A stretch of 5,466 nucleotides of DNA from Gammaproteobacteria bacterium (GTDB taxonomy: Bacteria; Pseudomonadota; Gammaproteobacteria; SZUA-229): the NCBI GenBank assembly GCA_027858635.1, contig JAQICG010000349.1:1-5466 (forward strand), in the 5' to 3' direction. The position numbers were made by a program, and so were the translations under genes. Shown here one piece after another: positions 5,449 through 5,466 of the stretch. Each line of letters opens with the position of its first letter. The first letter of the stretch is position 1. The notes beneath the pieces are model-generated. The model made no database searches. It was given only the letters and a program-made list of their open reading frames with translations, and was not told the origin of the DNA.

Positions 5449-5466
5449 AACAAAAAACATATATGG

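Overview
The window carries a conserved gammaproteobacterial chromosomal neighbourhood: leftward ygfB - pepP - ubiH - ubiI, and divergently, rightward, a zapB-like coiled-coil gene - zapA - 6S RNA (ssrS) - fau. This order is familiar from Pseudomonas and, in part, from E. coli. Together with ubiquinone-pathway hydroxylases and moderate-to-high GC coding DNA, it points to a free-living type gammaproteobacterium outside the Enterobacterales. I cannot name a genus. Nothing here looks like a phage, a plasmid, an insertion sequence with a transposase, or a CRISPR array.

Left arm (minus strand). The window opens inside a second FAD-dependent ubiquinone hydroxylase (UbiI/UbiF/VisC type, 1-458). Its reading frame is broken by an in-frame TGA at codon 30, just after the FAD-binding glycine motif, and is then open to the window edge. 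Its start overlaps the end of an intact ubiH (451-1683) by 8 nt. A 301-nt non-coding gap (1684-1984) separates ubiH from pepP (1985-3292). The gap holds a clear intrinsic terminator for pepP, a GC-rich dispersed-type palindromic repeat and a pair of imperfect direct repeats. pepP follows ygfB (start probably 3903, end 3313) by 20 nt.

The divergent control region (about 3904-4035) carries a good sigma-70-like promoter for the zapB-like gene and an extended -10 candidate for ygfB. Rightward, a 63-70 aa coiled-coil protein (TIGR02449-like) is followed by zapA (GTG start, 4249-4551). Next comes a 6S RNA, recognised by its 9-bp closing stem, its conserved 3' hairpin and a terminal T tract. fau (4781-5371) starts 2 nt after that T tract. 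The last 95 nt are non-coding and contain three tandem imperfect 9-mers.

Functionally, the left arm combines proline-specific peptidase and aerobic ubiquinone synthesis genes. The right arm combines Z-ring assembly, growth-phase control of RNA polymerase by 6S RNA, and folate salvage. I did not find a new multi-gene system. The points most worth a second look are the in-frame TGA in ubiI, the fusion of the 6S terminator with the fau start, and the interrupted pepP-ubiH operon.
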